This document shows positions 25,605 through 33,815 of a stretch of DNA of 64,000 nt, in pieces. The DNA comes from an uncultured bacterium (lineage in GTDB: Bacteria > Actinomycetota > Coriobacteriia > Coriobacteriales > Coriobacteriaceae). The translations under genes and the position numbers were made by a program. The notes beneath the pieces are model-generated. The model did not search any database. It worked only from the letters and a program-made list of their open reading frames with translations, and was not told the DNA's origin. The number at the start of each line of letters is the position of its first letter. Positions within the stretch are counted from its first letter, which is position 1. The stretch lies in the NCBI GenBank assembly GCA_905215525.1, contig CAJMQJ010000001.1, positions 186,001 through 250,000 on the forward strand. The letters are read 5' to 3'.

Positions 25605-27164
25605 ATGAGTGACTTGAGATTCTGCCCGGCGTGCGGGGCGCAGCTGCCTCGGGTCGCCGGCGTGCCGGTGCGATTTTGCCCGGGGTGCGGCGTCCGACTT
25701 GAGGGCGTTGTGGGCTACTCGGGCGCCGTGGGGGCTACAGATGGGGCGACTGCCGATGACGATGCGGACGAAGGCGGCGACCCGAGTGTGGACGCGCCGG
25801 CCGATGCGCCGGTGGAGACTGCCGGCGTCGCGTCGTCTCGTGACGCAGCCACGACGGATGCGCCTCACATCGGTGACCTTGAGCTTCATGCCGCATGCGA
25901 TACCTCTGGCGGCCAGGCACTCGCGCAGGTGGTGCTGCCGCGGGGCTGGCATATCGAAGAAGCGCATCTTGAGCGCAGCGGCAGTTTCGACTGCCCGATT
26001 TCGGTTGGCGTGACGGCGGCGGGTCCGATGGGTGAGCGGATTATGTACCGCTCCGAGCTCTGCTACGTGGATGCGGGCGCCGTTGCCAAGCGTATCCCCA
26101 CGCAAACCGAACGCAAGGTGTTTGTGCACGTGGAGGCAGCTTGCGACGAACTGGCTCAGGCCTGTGCAGCACGGCTGGGCGCGCGGGCAGAGGTTGTTGC
26201 CGAGCAACCGTACCCATCGAGCGCGGCGGTCGATATCGAGCGCGAGCGTGCCCGCGTAAAGCGCGAGGCGGCAAACGACTTTGCAATCCAGGGCTTTTCG
26301 ATGGAACCGAGTGATGTGGTCTATGAGTGCCGCATGCGTCGATATCGGCTCACGGGCGCTCCGGTGCCCACCGAGCTCGCGGTGGCGGCCAAAGTCGAGG
26401 GCTATATGTTTTCAATCGGAGGCGTCGCGGGTTCTATGGGCAAAGGTGTTGCCGCTGGGGCCGAGGCGCTGCTGGGCGCGAGCCTTTCGAGTGGGCTGAT
26501 CGGCGGTGTTTTGGGCAAGCGCCTGCGCGAGCGCAAGGCGGCGGCAGCGGCGGGACAGGGCGTCGCGCAAGAACAGCCCACGGGTCGAGGCGGTTGCCCG
26601 GACGGAGCGTCGTTCGAGCTGGGTGCGGCCGACCTGCTGCAGTGGCGTATCAGGGACAGCTTCTGTTTGGCTGCGCCAGAAGGTCGCCTGGACGAGGCGG
26701 CCTCCACGGCGCTTGCATCAATGGCGTCGACTCTGCGGCTCAATCCAGCGATTGCACGCGAAGCGTCAGCTCAAAAGCAACAGATGGTGCTTGAGCAGCG
26801 CCAACGCACGCAGATGAACATTGCCCAGCAGCAACAGCAGTTTGCAGCCTGGCAACAGATGCATGCCTCGCAACAGGCGGCATTCGACAGCTACCAGCAG
26901 GCGTGGTTCGATCGCAGCGACCGTCAGCACGCCGCGAATATGGCTGCCAGCGCCGCCAATTTTTCCAGCGCGGGCGTGGGGACGGGCACCGCTTCGTATT
27001 CCGATGCCATTCGCGGGGTCAACCATTACACCAGACCCGACGGCACCGATGTCGAGGTCTCGGTGATGGCCGACCAGGCCTGGGTCAACGGTTCGGGCGA
27101 TGTGATCGGTACACGCGATGGTTTTGAACCTGGTTTTGGCTGGACGGAACTGCCTCGTCAATAG
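25605..27164 (+). CDS. Zinc-ribbon protein with Gln-rich C-terminus
   Basis: A soluble protein of about 519 residues. Two N-terminal zinc ribbon knuckles (FCPACGAQLP and FCPGCGVRLEG) are followed by an acidic Ala/Asp linker. A middle domain follows, with a short Gly-rich stretch near residue 285 (GSMGKGVAAGAEALLG). A Gln-rich coiled region lies near 390-440. A compact end domain (NHYTRPDGTDVEVSV and GDVIGTRDG) closes the protein. No enzyme motif is seen. The start could be 25596 or 25605; 25605 begins MSDLRFCPACG directly. It lies 20 bases after the small anchored protein. The end domain looks conserved in gut Firmicutes/Actinobacteria proteins of unknown role. Confidence 0.62.
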   Translation: MSDLRFCPACGAQLPRVAGVPVRFCPGCGVRLEGVVGYSGAVGATDGATADDDADEGGDPSVDAPADAPVETAGVASSRDAATTDAPHIGDLELHAACDTSGGQALAQVVLPRGWHIEEAHLERSGSFDCPISVGVTAAGPMGERIMYRSELCYVDAGAVAKRIPTQTERKVFVHVEAACDELAQACAARLGARAEVVAEQPYPSSAAVDIERERARVKREAANDFAIQGFSMEPSDVVYECRMRRYRLTGAPVPTELAVAAKVEGYMFSIGGVAGSMGKGVAAGAEALLGASLSSGLIGGVLGKRLRERKAAAAAGQGVAQEQPTGRGGCPDGASFELGAADLLQWRIRDSFCLAAPEGRLDEAASTALASMASTLRLNPAIAREASAQKQQMVLEQRQRTQMNIAQQQQQFAAWQQMHASQQAAFDSYQQAWFDRSDRQHAANMAASAANFSSAGVGTGTASYSDAIRGVNHYTRPDGTDVEVSVMADQAWVNGSGDVIGTRDGFEPGFGWTELPRQ

Positions 27165-27237
27165 CGTGGGGTGGCTTATGTGTGAATCGATGCCGGGTGT
27201 GTTTCTCGGCATTGTGCTAAAGAACGGGAAAGGAACA

Positions 27238-27996
27238 ATGATGAGGGAGACGGTACTTTCGCGCACGGCATTTGTCGCGGCGGCGGGAACGGCGCTGCTG
27301 ACGCTTGTGGGGTGCGGCGGACAGCGGACGCAGGATGCGACGGGTTTTAACGACGACCGCCCGGTAAAGGACAAGATGGACGCGGGTGCGACGTCGGGCG
27401 ATTCCGGCGACGCGGACAGCGGCTCGGGCGCGGACAGCGGCTCGGCGGATGCGTTCGATACGTGGTCGGAAGATTGCTGGGACGCGCACCGCAACATCAG
27501 CATCGCGGCGCTCCTCGAGCTTAAGGGCTGGCAGTTGCAGGAGTTTGCCTCGCAGCAGGGCTATACCTGGCAAGACGCGCTCGAGATGTACGAGGACGAG
27601 GCGGGACACGTGCTCAGCGTCTGCAATATCAGCAAGGACGGCGCGACCGAATGGCTCGGCGAGGACGAAATCGGAAAGCTCGACAAGGGCGGCACCGGAA
27701 GCACCGTGATGTTCACGCTACAACTTTCGGGCTATTTGAGCTGCGAGGATGTTATCGCGGGCTTTTCCGTGCCGGTCGAGGACCGGGCGCAGATTACTTC
27801 GGGCTCATGGATCGCGTGCGTATACGGTTCCAACATGGCGCGGCACGTTGCCATGGCGAGTCCGATGGAAAACGGTGACTACCGCTTGGATCTCATTACC
27901 GAGGAGGCTATCAAGACCGGTAGGTTTACCCAGGGCGGTGGTGCTCCGACGATAGACGAATTTTGGCAGGAAAAGACTGGACGCGCGCTCGGCTAG
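27238..27996 (+). CDS. Lipoprotein, paralogue of the next gene
   Basis: A 252-residue predicted lipoprotein. A twin-Met start, a hydrophobic stretch (FVAAAGTALLTLVGC) and the lipobox LVGC give lipidation. A Ser/Gly/Asp-rich spacer (about 40-75) is followed by a folded domain with LLELKGWQLQEFASQQGY. It aligns along its length with the lipoprotein at 28032, for example in the motif pattern of a late TG-x-[FL] segment and an ending with DEFW/DELW. So the two arose by duplication. AAAGGA lies just upstream. Function unknown. Confidence 0.68.
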   Translation: MMRETVLSRTAFVAAAGTALLTLVGCGGQRTQDATGFNDDRPVKDKMDAGATSGDSGDADSGSGADSGSADAFDTWSEDCWDAHRNISIAALLELKGWQLQEFASQQGYTWQDALEMYEDEAGHVLSVCNISKDGATEWLGEDEIGKLDKGGTGSTVMFTLQLSGYLSCEDVIAGFSVPVEDRAQITSGSWIACVYGSNMARHVAMASPMENGDYRLDLITEEAIKTGRFTQGGGAPTIDEFWQEKTGRALG

Positions 27997-28031
27997 GTGC
28001 GACGTGGCTAATACCATAGCGAGGAACGAAC

Positions 28032-28718
28032 ATGATGAATGAAGTGATGATGAGCCGTGCGGCCTTTGTGGCAGGCGCGGGCGTGCTGGCTTGTGCGCTG
28101 GCTGGCTGCTCGGGCGGATTGGGCGGCGCGGGCGGTGCCAAGAAGGCGACCACGGCGGACGCCGCCTGTGTAGACGACAACGCCAACGTGACGGTCTATG
28201 CTGCGATCAACTTGGACGGCGCCGACCTGGTGCGCCTGCTCAAGCATCAAAACTATGAGTGGCAAGGCGAGAGCGTGGGCTACGGTGCCGCCGATGACGC
28301 GGGGCTTTTCGCCTTTACTTTTTCTAAGATTTCGGATGATGTGGACGAACTTGCGAACAGCGCGATACCGCTTTCGGAGTCCGAGTACGAGGAACTTGAG
28401 CCGGGCGGCGGAGACGATAGCGTGGCGATTTTGCTCTCGGTGGGTGGCTATACGACGGGCGATCGTGCGCTCACCGGCGCAATCGGCGATGCGGCGATAG
28501 TGCAGGAGAAGTGCACAATCGACGATTCCGTGTATTGGCTGGTCAAGGCGCTCGACGGCAGCCGTTACGTGATTTCGGCCTACGACACCGAAGATGATGG
28601 CGACAGCGCGCATGACATCTATATCTATAGTGAGTCTTTTATTCACACCGGTTATCTGAGCGGCGGCGACCAAATCGATATTGACGAACTCTGGAGCCGC
28701 CTGACCAATGCCTCGTAG
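28032..28718 (+). CDS. Lipoprotein, paralogue of the previous gene
   Basis: A 228-residue predicted lipoprotein. The start MMNEVMMSRAAFVAGAG and the lipobox ALAGC give signal and anchor. The mature part has a Gly-rich spacer and a domain similar to the protein at 27238 (LVRLLKHQNYEWQGE against LLELKGWQLQEFASQQGY). The pair is 35 bases apart. A helix-dipping or peptide-binding role cannot be judged. GAGGAAC precedes the ATG. It is the last gene before a half REP-like repeat and the convergent mgtA. Confidence 0.66.
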   Translation: MMNEVMMSRAAFVAGAGVLACALAGCSGGLGGAGGAKKATTADAACVDDNANVTVYAAINLDGADLVRLLKHQNYEWQGESVGYGAADDAGLFAFTFSKISDDVDELANSAIPLSESEYEELEPGGGDDSVAILLSVGGYTTGDRALTGAIGDAAIVQEKCTIDDSVYWLVKALDGSRYVISAYDTEDDGDSAHDIYIYSESFIHTGYLSGGDQIDIDELWSRLTNAS

Positions 28719-28724
28719 CGCACC

Positions 28725-28770
28725 AAAACCACCACAAAGGGGACAGTGAGGCGGGACTTTTTGACCGCCT
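28725..28770. repeat. Half CCACCACAAAGG repeat plus short hairpin
   Basis: AAAACCACCACAAAGGGGACAG at 28725-28746 is one arm and loop of the palindrome seen at 24992, without its partner arm. AGGCGG/CCGCCT (28749-28754 with 28765-28770) follows and may help terminate the two convergent units. Confidence 0.6.
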
Positions 28771-28797
28771 GATGGGTCGAGCGTCACAACTCGTGCG

Positions 28798-31566
28798 TTA
28801 CAGCAGCTCGCCGTGGCGGGCGATGTAGCGGCGCTTGGCCAGCTGGGTGAGCACGATATAGGCGGCGACGATGCCGATGAGCAGCGCGAAGAAGCTCGGC
28901 GGCAGCGGCATGAGGCCCAGCGCATCGGCGATGGGGCTTGCCGGCAGCCAGGTGACGAGTGCCAGACCCAGCACGGTGAGGGCGCACAGCGCGGGCGCGG
29001 CGTGGTCGCGCGGGCTCGGCAGGCGCGGGGAGCGCAGCATATGGATCACGAGCGTCTGTGACCACATGGACTCGACAAACCATCCGCTCTGGAAGAGCGC
29101 CGCAAAGGCCGCCATGCCTGCGACGTTGCCCGCGGCGGCAAGTTCTGCCCAGCTCGCGCCCACGGTTGCGGGGCACACCACAAAGAAGAGGACGACGAAG
29201 GTCGCGATGTCAAACAGCGAGCTCACGGGGCCCAGCTCGAGCATAAAGCCCCTAATGGACGTGGCATCCCAGGCGCGCGGGCGGGCAGTCCAGGCGTCGT
29301 CGACGGTGTCCCACGGCAGCGCGATGCATACGATCTCGTAGACCAGCGACAGCAGCACCAGCTGCAGGGCGCTCATGGGCAAGAACGGCAGGAACAGGCT
29401 CGCGACGGTCACGGACAGCACGTTGCCAAAGTTGGAGCTCACCGTGGTCTTGAGGTACTTGAGCAGGTTGCCGTAGGTGCGACGGCCTTCGATGGCGCCG
29501 CGCTCGAGCACGCCCAGATCCTTCTGAAGCAAGATGATATCGGCGGATTCCTTGGCGATGTCGACGGCGGAATCGACCGAGATACCGCAGTCGCTCGCGC
29601 GCATGGCGGCGGCGTCGTTAATGCCGTCGCCCATAAAGCCCACGGTGTGACCGAGCAGCTCGCGCATGACGCGCACCAGGCGCGCCTTCTGCAGCGGCGA
29701 GAGTTTGGCAAAGAGGTGGGTGTTCTCAGCGCGCTCGGCAAGCTCGGCGTCGTCGAGCGCATCGATCTCGGAGCCCAGCAAGACGTTACTCGCGTCGATG
29801 CCGATCTGCTCGCAGACGGTGGCGGCCACGCGGTTGTTGTCGCCGGTTAAGACCTTGACCGCCACGCCCTTGGCCTCGAGGGTGGCGACGGCGCCGGCGG
29901 CACTTGCCTTGGGCGGATCGAGGAAGGCCAAAAAGCCCATCAGCACCATGTCGCACTCGTCGGCGATGCCAAACTCACCCACGCAGCGCGGATTGGTCTT
30001 TTGCGCCACGGCGATCACGCGCAGGCCCTCGGCATTGAGTTCGGCGACTTGCTTGCGAATCTGGGCGAGCTTATTTTCGCTGAGCGGCTGGGCGACACAG
30101 TCAACCTCGACAAAGGAGCAAATCTCGAGCATTTCCTCGGCAGCTCCCTTGGTAACCATCTGGGTTTTGCCCTGGGCGTCGGCGACGACTACGCTCAGGC
30201 GACGGCGTGTGAAATCGAAGGGCACCTCGTCGACCTTGGTATAGCGGTCGCGCAGGCTCTGGCCCAGCGTGGAGTCGGGCGCGACAGTCGAGGGCGTCAC
30301 GTCGGCACGGTCGATGACGGCCAGGTCGATAAGGTTTTTGAGGCCGGTCTGGAAGAAGCTGTTCAAAAACGCATGGCGCAGCACGCGTGCGTCCTCGTTG
30401 CCGTCAGTGTTGAGATAGCGCTCGAGCACGATGCGGTCTTCGGTGAGGGTGCCGGTCTTGTCACAGCACAGGACATCCATGGCACCGAGGTTTTGGATCG
30501 CCGGCAGCTCCTTGACGATAACCTGGCGGCGGGCGAGGTCCTTGGCGCCCTGCGACAGGCTCGTGGTCACGATGACGGGAAGCATTTGCGGCGTGATGCC
30601 CACGGCCACGCTCGTGGCGAACAGCAGCGCGTCGATGACGCTGCCCTTGGTGGCGGCGTTGATGGCAAAGACGGCCGGCGCCATAACGAGCATAAGGCGT
30701 ACGAGCAGCATGGAGACGCTCGAGACGCCGCGGTCAAACGCGCTCTTCTCGCCGCGCCCGTTGAGCATCTTGGCGATGCCGCCCAGGTAGGTGTCCGAGC
30801 CGGTGGCAACGACAAGTGCTATAGCGGTGCCGTTTTGCACGGAGGTGCCGGTAAAGACGATGTTCTTGCAGGCAGAGAGCGGCAGCGCGGAGCTGCCGGC
30901 ACCCTCGGCGACGGTGATGGCAGCGGTCTTTTCGACGGCCTCGCTCTCGCCGGTGAGTGCGGACTCGATCACAAACAGGTCGCGCGCGGTGATGATGCGG
31001 GCATCGGCCGGCACCATATCGCCGGCAGAGAGGCGGATCACATCGCCGGGGACGAGATCGTCAAAGGGGATCTCGATACGCTCGCCGTCGCGCAGGGCAC
31101 AGCAGGTGTTGGAGACCAGGTCCTTGAGGGCCTCGGCCGCATTGCCGCTGCGGGCTTCCTGGATAAACTTCATGCCGCCCGATACCAGCAGCATGATGCC
31201 GATGACGATGACCGTGGAGGGGTCGCGCTGCGGCTCGGGTACGGCGAGCACATCGATGTAGAGCGAGACCAGCGCGAGCGCGGCGAGGATGCCGGCGAAG
31301 GGATCGATGAAGGCGTCGGCGATGCGGCGGGCGAGCGTCTTGGTCGGTGCCTCGATGGTGTTGGGGCCGGAGACGTCCAGGCGCTCGGCGGCGTGCTCGG
31401 CAGTGAGCCCGTCGGCTGTGGTGTCGAGCAGCACGAGGGCGTCCTCGGCGCTATGGGTAGCGGCGAATATGGTGTTCTTGGGCATGCCGGTGTGAGCGGC
31501 GGGGCGCGCCGTGCGGCGGCGCTTGGAGATGGCTTCGAGTACCGTGGCGGTTTTGAGCATCAGCAT
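28798..31566 (-). CDS. mgtA: Magnesium-transporting P-type ATPase
   Basis: A P-type ATPase of 922 residues. The phosphorylated residue is Asp369 in CCDKTGTLTED. The actuator motif SALTGESEAVEK, the hinge motif FMGDGINDAAAM and about ten membrane helices are present. The order and sequence fit the P3B magnesium importers (MgtA/MgtB). AGGAGG lies 5 bases before the ATG at 31566. A leader of a few dozen bases is present, but I cannot identify a magnesium riboswitch. The gene is monocistronic and convergent with the lipoprotein pair. Calcium-type P-ATPases are the main alternative but less likely. Confidence 0.93.
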   Translation of the reverse strand: MLMLKTATVLEAISKRRRTARPAAHTGMPKNTIFAATHSAEDALVLLDTTADGLTAEHAAERLDVSGPNTIEAPTKTLARRIADAFIDPFAGILAALALVSLYIDVLAVPEPQRDPSTVIVIGIMLLVSGGMKFIQEARSGNAAEALKDLVSNTCCALRDGERIEIPFDDLVPGDVIRLSAGDMVPADARIITARDLFVIESALTGESEAVEKTAAITVAEGAGSSALPLSACKNIVFTGTSVQNGTAIALVVATGSDTYLGGIAKMLNGRGEKSAFDRGVSSVSMLLVRLMLVMAPAVFAINAATKGSVIDALLFATSVAVGITPQMLPVIVTTSLSQGAKDLARRQVIVKELPAIQNLGAMDVLCCDKTGTLTEDRIVLERYLNTDGNEDARVLRHAFLNSFFQTGLKNLIDLAVIDRADVTPSTVAPDSTLGQSLRDRYTKVDEVPFDFTRRRLSVVVADAQGKTQMVTKGAAEEMLEICSFVEVDCVAQPLSENKLAQIRKQVAELNAEGLRVIAVAQKTNPRCVGEFGIADECDMVLMGFLAFLDPPKASAAGAVATLEAKGVAVKVLTGDNNRVAATVCEQIGIDASNVLLGSEIDALDDAELAERAENTHLFAKLSPLQKARLVRVMRELLGHTVGFMGDGINDAAAMRASDCGISVDSAVDIAKESADIILLQKDLGVLERGAIEGRRTYGNLLKYLKTTVSSNFGNVLSVTVASLFLPFLPMSALQLVLLSLVYEIVCIALPWDTVDDAWTARPRAWDATSIRGFMLELGPVSSLFDIATFVVLFFVVCPATVGASWAELAAAGNVAGMAAFAALFQSGWFVESMWSQTLVIHMLRSPRLPSPRDHAAPALCALTVLGLALVTWLPASPIADALGLMPLPPSFFALLIGIVAAYIVLTQLAKRRYIARHGELL

Positions 31567-31648
31567 AGGGTCCTCCTTGTTGAAGGGAGTTAGCGTACGT
31601 GTCGTATTTGCTTTAAAAAACCTAGATGTCGCTCACGTCATACTCGCG

Positions 31649-31685
31649 AACCACCACAAAGGGGACAGGCACCTTTGTGGTGGTT
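31649..31685. repeat. CCACCACAAAGG-family palindrome
   Basis: Perfect 14-bp arms (31649-31662 with 31672-31685) around GGACAGGCA, identical to the copy at 24992. It lies in the 436-base gap between divergent mgtA and pyrE. Confidence 0.88.
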
Positions 31686-31830
31686 TTGACGATCGGTTAG
31701 TGGCGCTTATACGTGTGCGGAATCCTCGCGGCGTGCCGAGGGCGACATGCAGGTTTTTCGACTATGACTGCCTTCCATGGCACACCTCCTTAAGACCGGG
31801 CGCAGCGCGCTTTGGGTATCACGTACCCGT

Positions 31831-31968
31831 TACAATCCGCCCGTATTCTTGATGAGGGGGTTTGTCGTGTCAACCCCTTTGTTCGGAAAACCATTGCCCC
31901 TGACAAAGCCTTTACAGAATGCCGAGGCCCCAAAGCGCGCCCGCAACGCGCCCTGCCTGCGCTAAACT
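31831..31968 (+). promoter_or_regulatory. Possible pyrE leader region
   Basis: TACAAT at 31831 and TAAACT at 31963 are possible -10 boxes, neither with a good -35. Between them GGGGTT (31857-31862) can pair with AACCCC (31872-31877), followed by TTTGTT, which may be an attenuator. No regulator is identified. Nothing else is seen in this gap. Confidence 0.3.
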
Positions 31969-32002
31969 GGAAGGCACGTACGCGATTACGAGAGGAGCCC
32001 GC

Positions 32003-32683
32003 ATGGAGGCTTACAAGCAAGAGTTCATCAAGTTCATGGTTGAGTCCGACGTTCTTAAATTCGGCAGCTTTACGCTCAAGAGCGGCCGTCAGTCCCCGTT
32101 CTTTATGAACGCCGGCGCCTATGTGACGGGCTATCAGCTCAAGAAGCTGGGCGAGTATTACGCCCAGGCCATCCACGATAACTTTGGCGACGACTTTGAC
32201 GTGCTGTTTGGACCGGCCTACAAGGGTATTCCGCTGGCCGTCGTGACCGCAATTGCCTACCACGAGCTGTACGGCAAGGAGGTCAAGTACTGCTGCGATC
32301 GCAAGGAGGCCAAGGACCACGGCGCCGACAAGGGCAACCTGCTGGGCTACGAGCCCCAGGACGGCGACCGCGTGGTCATGGTCGAGGACGTCACCACCAG
32401 CGGTAAGTCCATCGACGAGACCTATCCCAAGGTCAAGGCTGCTGCCGATGTCGAGATCAAGGGCCTCATCGTGTCCCTCAACCGCATGGAGGTCGGCAAG
32501 GGTGGCGTGACCACCGCGCAGAAGGAGATCGAGGCCAAGTACGGTTTCCCCGTCGCGAGCATCGTCTCCATGGCCGAGGTCGTCGAGACCCTCTACAACC
32601 ACGAGATCGACGGCAAAGTCGTCATCGACGACGAGCTCAAGGCCGCTATCGACGCCTATTACGAGCAGTACGGAGCTCGTTAG
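32003..32683 (+). CDS. pyrE: Orotate phosphoribosyltransferase
   Basis: PyrE joins orotate and PRPP to give orotidine monophosphate in pyrimidine synthesis. The 226-residue protein shows the family start LKFGSFTLKSGRQSPFFMN and the PRPP-binding motif VMVEDVTTSGKS. GAGGAGC lies before ATG 32003. Other pyr genes are not adjacent. Its stop codon TAG is fused to a long structured element: the G of the stop is the first base of a 12-bp hairpin, an arrangement repeated at 63213-63215. Confidence 0.96.
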   Translation: MEAYKQEFIKFMVESDVLKFGSFTLKSGRQSPFFMNAGAYVTGYQLKKLGEYYAQAIHDNFGDDFDVLFGPAYKGIPLAVVTAIAYHELYGKEVKYCCDRKEAKDHGADKGNLLGYEPQDGDRVVMVEDVTTSGKSIDETYPKVKAAADVEIKGLIVSLNRMEVGKGGVTTAQKEIEAKYGFPVASIVSMAEVVETLYNHEIDGKVVIDDELKAAIDAYYEQYGAR

Positions 32684-32822
32684 TTACGGCGTTTTACCAA
32701 ACGCCGTAACTGCTCGACGCTGCAAACCCGCCAGAGCGGCAATCTGCCTTTCAACTTCGGCGGCATGACCAGAAGGTCAATGCCGCCTCGTTTCAAGGCA
32801 CCTTACTCGCTCTGGCGGGTTT
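32683..32822 (+). ncRNA. Structured repeat element, copy A
   Basis: The helices in order are P1 (32683-32694 with 32699-32710, 12 bp, 4-base loop), P2 (32724-32738 with 32808-32822, 15 bp), P2b (TGCCTT 32745-32750 with AAGGCA 32795-32800) and P3 (32759-32787, GGCGGCAT-GACC, AGAA loop). TTTTCG follows P2. Copies at 41626 and 63215 keep the same plan with compensating base changes. Whether it is a transcribed RNA, a terminator or a mobile palindrome is open. Confidence 0.75.
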
Positions 32823-32857
32823 TCGCTGTCGCTACCAAAACATCGGCGTTGCCGTGG

Positions 32858-32946
32858 TAGTCATTGGGGACAGACATAAATGAGTAGTCATTGGGGACGT
32901 TCTTAAATGACTACTCAGGATGAGCGTCCAAAAATCCGCGCTCGTT
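32858..32946. repeat. Two GGGGAC palindromes and a partial large repeat
   Basis: TAGTCATT...GGGGACAGACATA...AATGAGTA (32858-32886) overlaps TAGTCATT...GGGGACGTTCTTA...AATGACTA (32885-32913). GAGCGTCCAAAAATCCGCGCTCG follows, the tail of the larger repeat seen at 33719. With copy A it fills the 368-base gap before the XRE gene. Confidence 0.8.
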
Positions 32947-33051
32947 CGATTGGCGCATGTCTACGCAGCGTAGGTTGTCGAGCCTGGCCTTCAAATGGAT
33001 ACTGACTGTCGAACCGGTTCACTCCATTTCTTCAATTTGATTGGACAGCCC

Positions 33052-33672
33052 ATGAACCAGACACGGCAAACCAATGCCTCCCATACTTTTTTGGCAGCGC
33101 ATGCCATCAAGCAGCTGCGCGAAGAGCGCGGCCTCACCCAGCGCGCCCTGGCGGAAAGCCTTGGCGTGACCGATAAAGCCGTCAGCAAGTGGGAATCCGG
33201 CCGCGGCCTTCCCGACATTTCCCTCGTTGAGCCTTTGGCCCAGAGACTCGGCATAAGCGTGGCTGAGCTTTTGGCTGGTGACATTCGGGCCAACGCCAAC
33301 CGTGCAGGCAATATGCTCAAAGGCGTCTTTTACGTTTGCCCTATCTGCGGAAACGTTGTGCACGCGCTCGGAGAAGGCAGCTTTAGCTGCTGTGGCTCCA
33401 CGATGTTTCCCCAGGAGGCCGAAGAGCCGGACGCGGACCACGCCTTTTCCATCGAGCGCATCGAGGACGATTGGTACGTCACGCTCGATCATCCCATGAC
33501 CAAGGATCACTACATTAGCTTTGTGGCATATGCGACTATGGACGGCATCTGCTTTAAGAAGCTCTATCCAGAGCAATCGGTGCAGCCGCGCTTCCATATT
33601 ACCGGGCGCGGCAGGATATATCTTTACTGCAACCAACACGGACTCTTTACGTCGCTGACGCCTCGCAAATAA
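33052..33672 (+). CDS. XRE regulator fused to a desulfoferrodoxin-like domain
   Basis: A 206-residue protein. The N-terminal Xre helix-turn-helix (about 15-70) contains LTQRALAESLGVTDKAVSKW. Next comes a CPICGNVVHALGEG...CCG stretch (about 100-125) resembling the desulforedoxin iron site. A C-terminal domain follows with HPMTKDHYISFVAYATMDG, like the superoxide-reductase fold. The iron-type Cys and His residues suggest sensing of superoxide or iron, which is inference. The start at 33052 has GGACAG nearby; the earlier ATG at 32995 is less likely. It stands alone between repeat arrays. Confidence 0.75.
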   Translation: MNQTRQTNASHTFLAAHAIKQLREERGLTQRALAESLGVTDKAVSKWESGRGLPDISLVEPLAQRLGISVAELLAGDIRANANRAGNMLKGVFYVCPICGNVVHALGEGSFSCCGSTMFPQEAEEPDADHAFSIERIEDDWYVTLDHPMTKDHYISFVAYATMDGICFKKLYPEQSVQPRFHITGRGRIYLYCNQHGLFTSLTPRK

Positions 33673-33718
33673 CGGCTGTCTATCCGCCCTCCTCATGCGT
33701 TCCCGGGGGACCCAAAAT

Positions 33719-33811
33719 GAGCGTGGATAATCTCCCGGTTTTGGCCTGTGTGCGGGCTCAAAGTGGGAGATTATCCACGCTCGTTATCTGAGTGTCCAAA
33801 AATCCACGCTC
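33719..33811. repeat. GAGCGTGGATAATCTCCC palindromic repeat
   Basis: The 18-bp arms lie at 33719-33736 and 33765-33782. Compared with the copies at 7498 and 16397, the fourth arm base changes from A to C and its partner from T to G, so pairing is kept. The shared tail GTCCAAAAATCCACGCTCG follows. Confidence 0.88.
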
Positions 33812-33815
33812 GTCG

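Noticed and set aside
31567..31640. Magnesium riboswitch before mgtA
   Set aside because: The short leader shows no recognisable M-box or ykoK-type conserved motifs.
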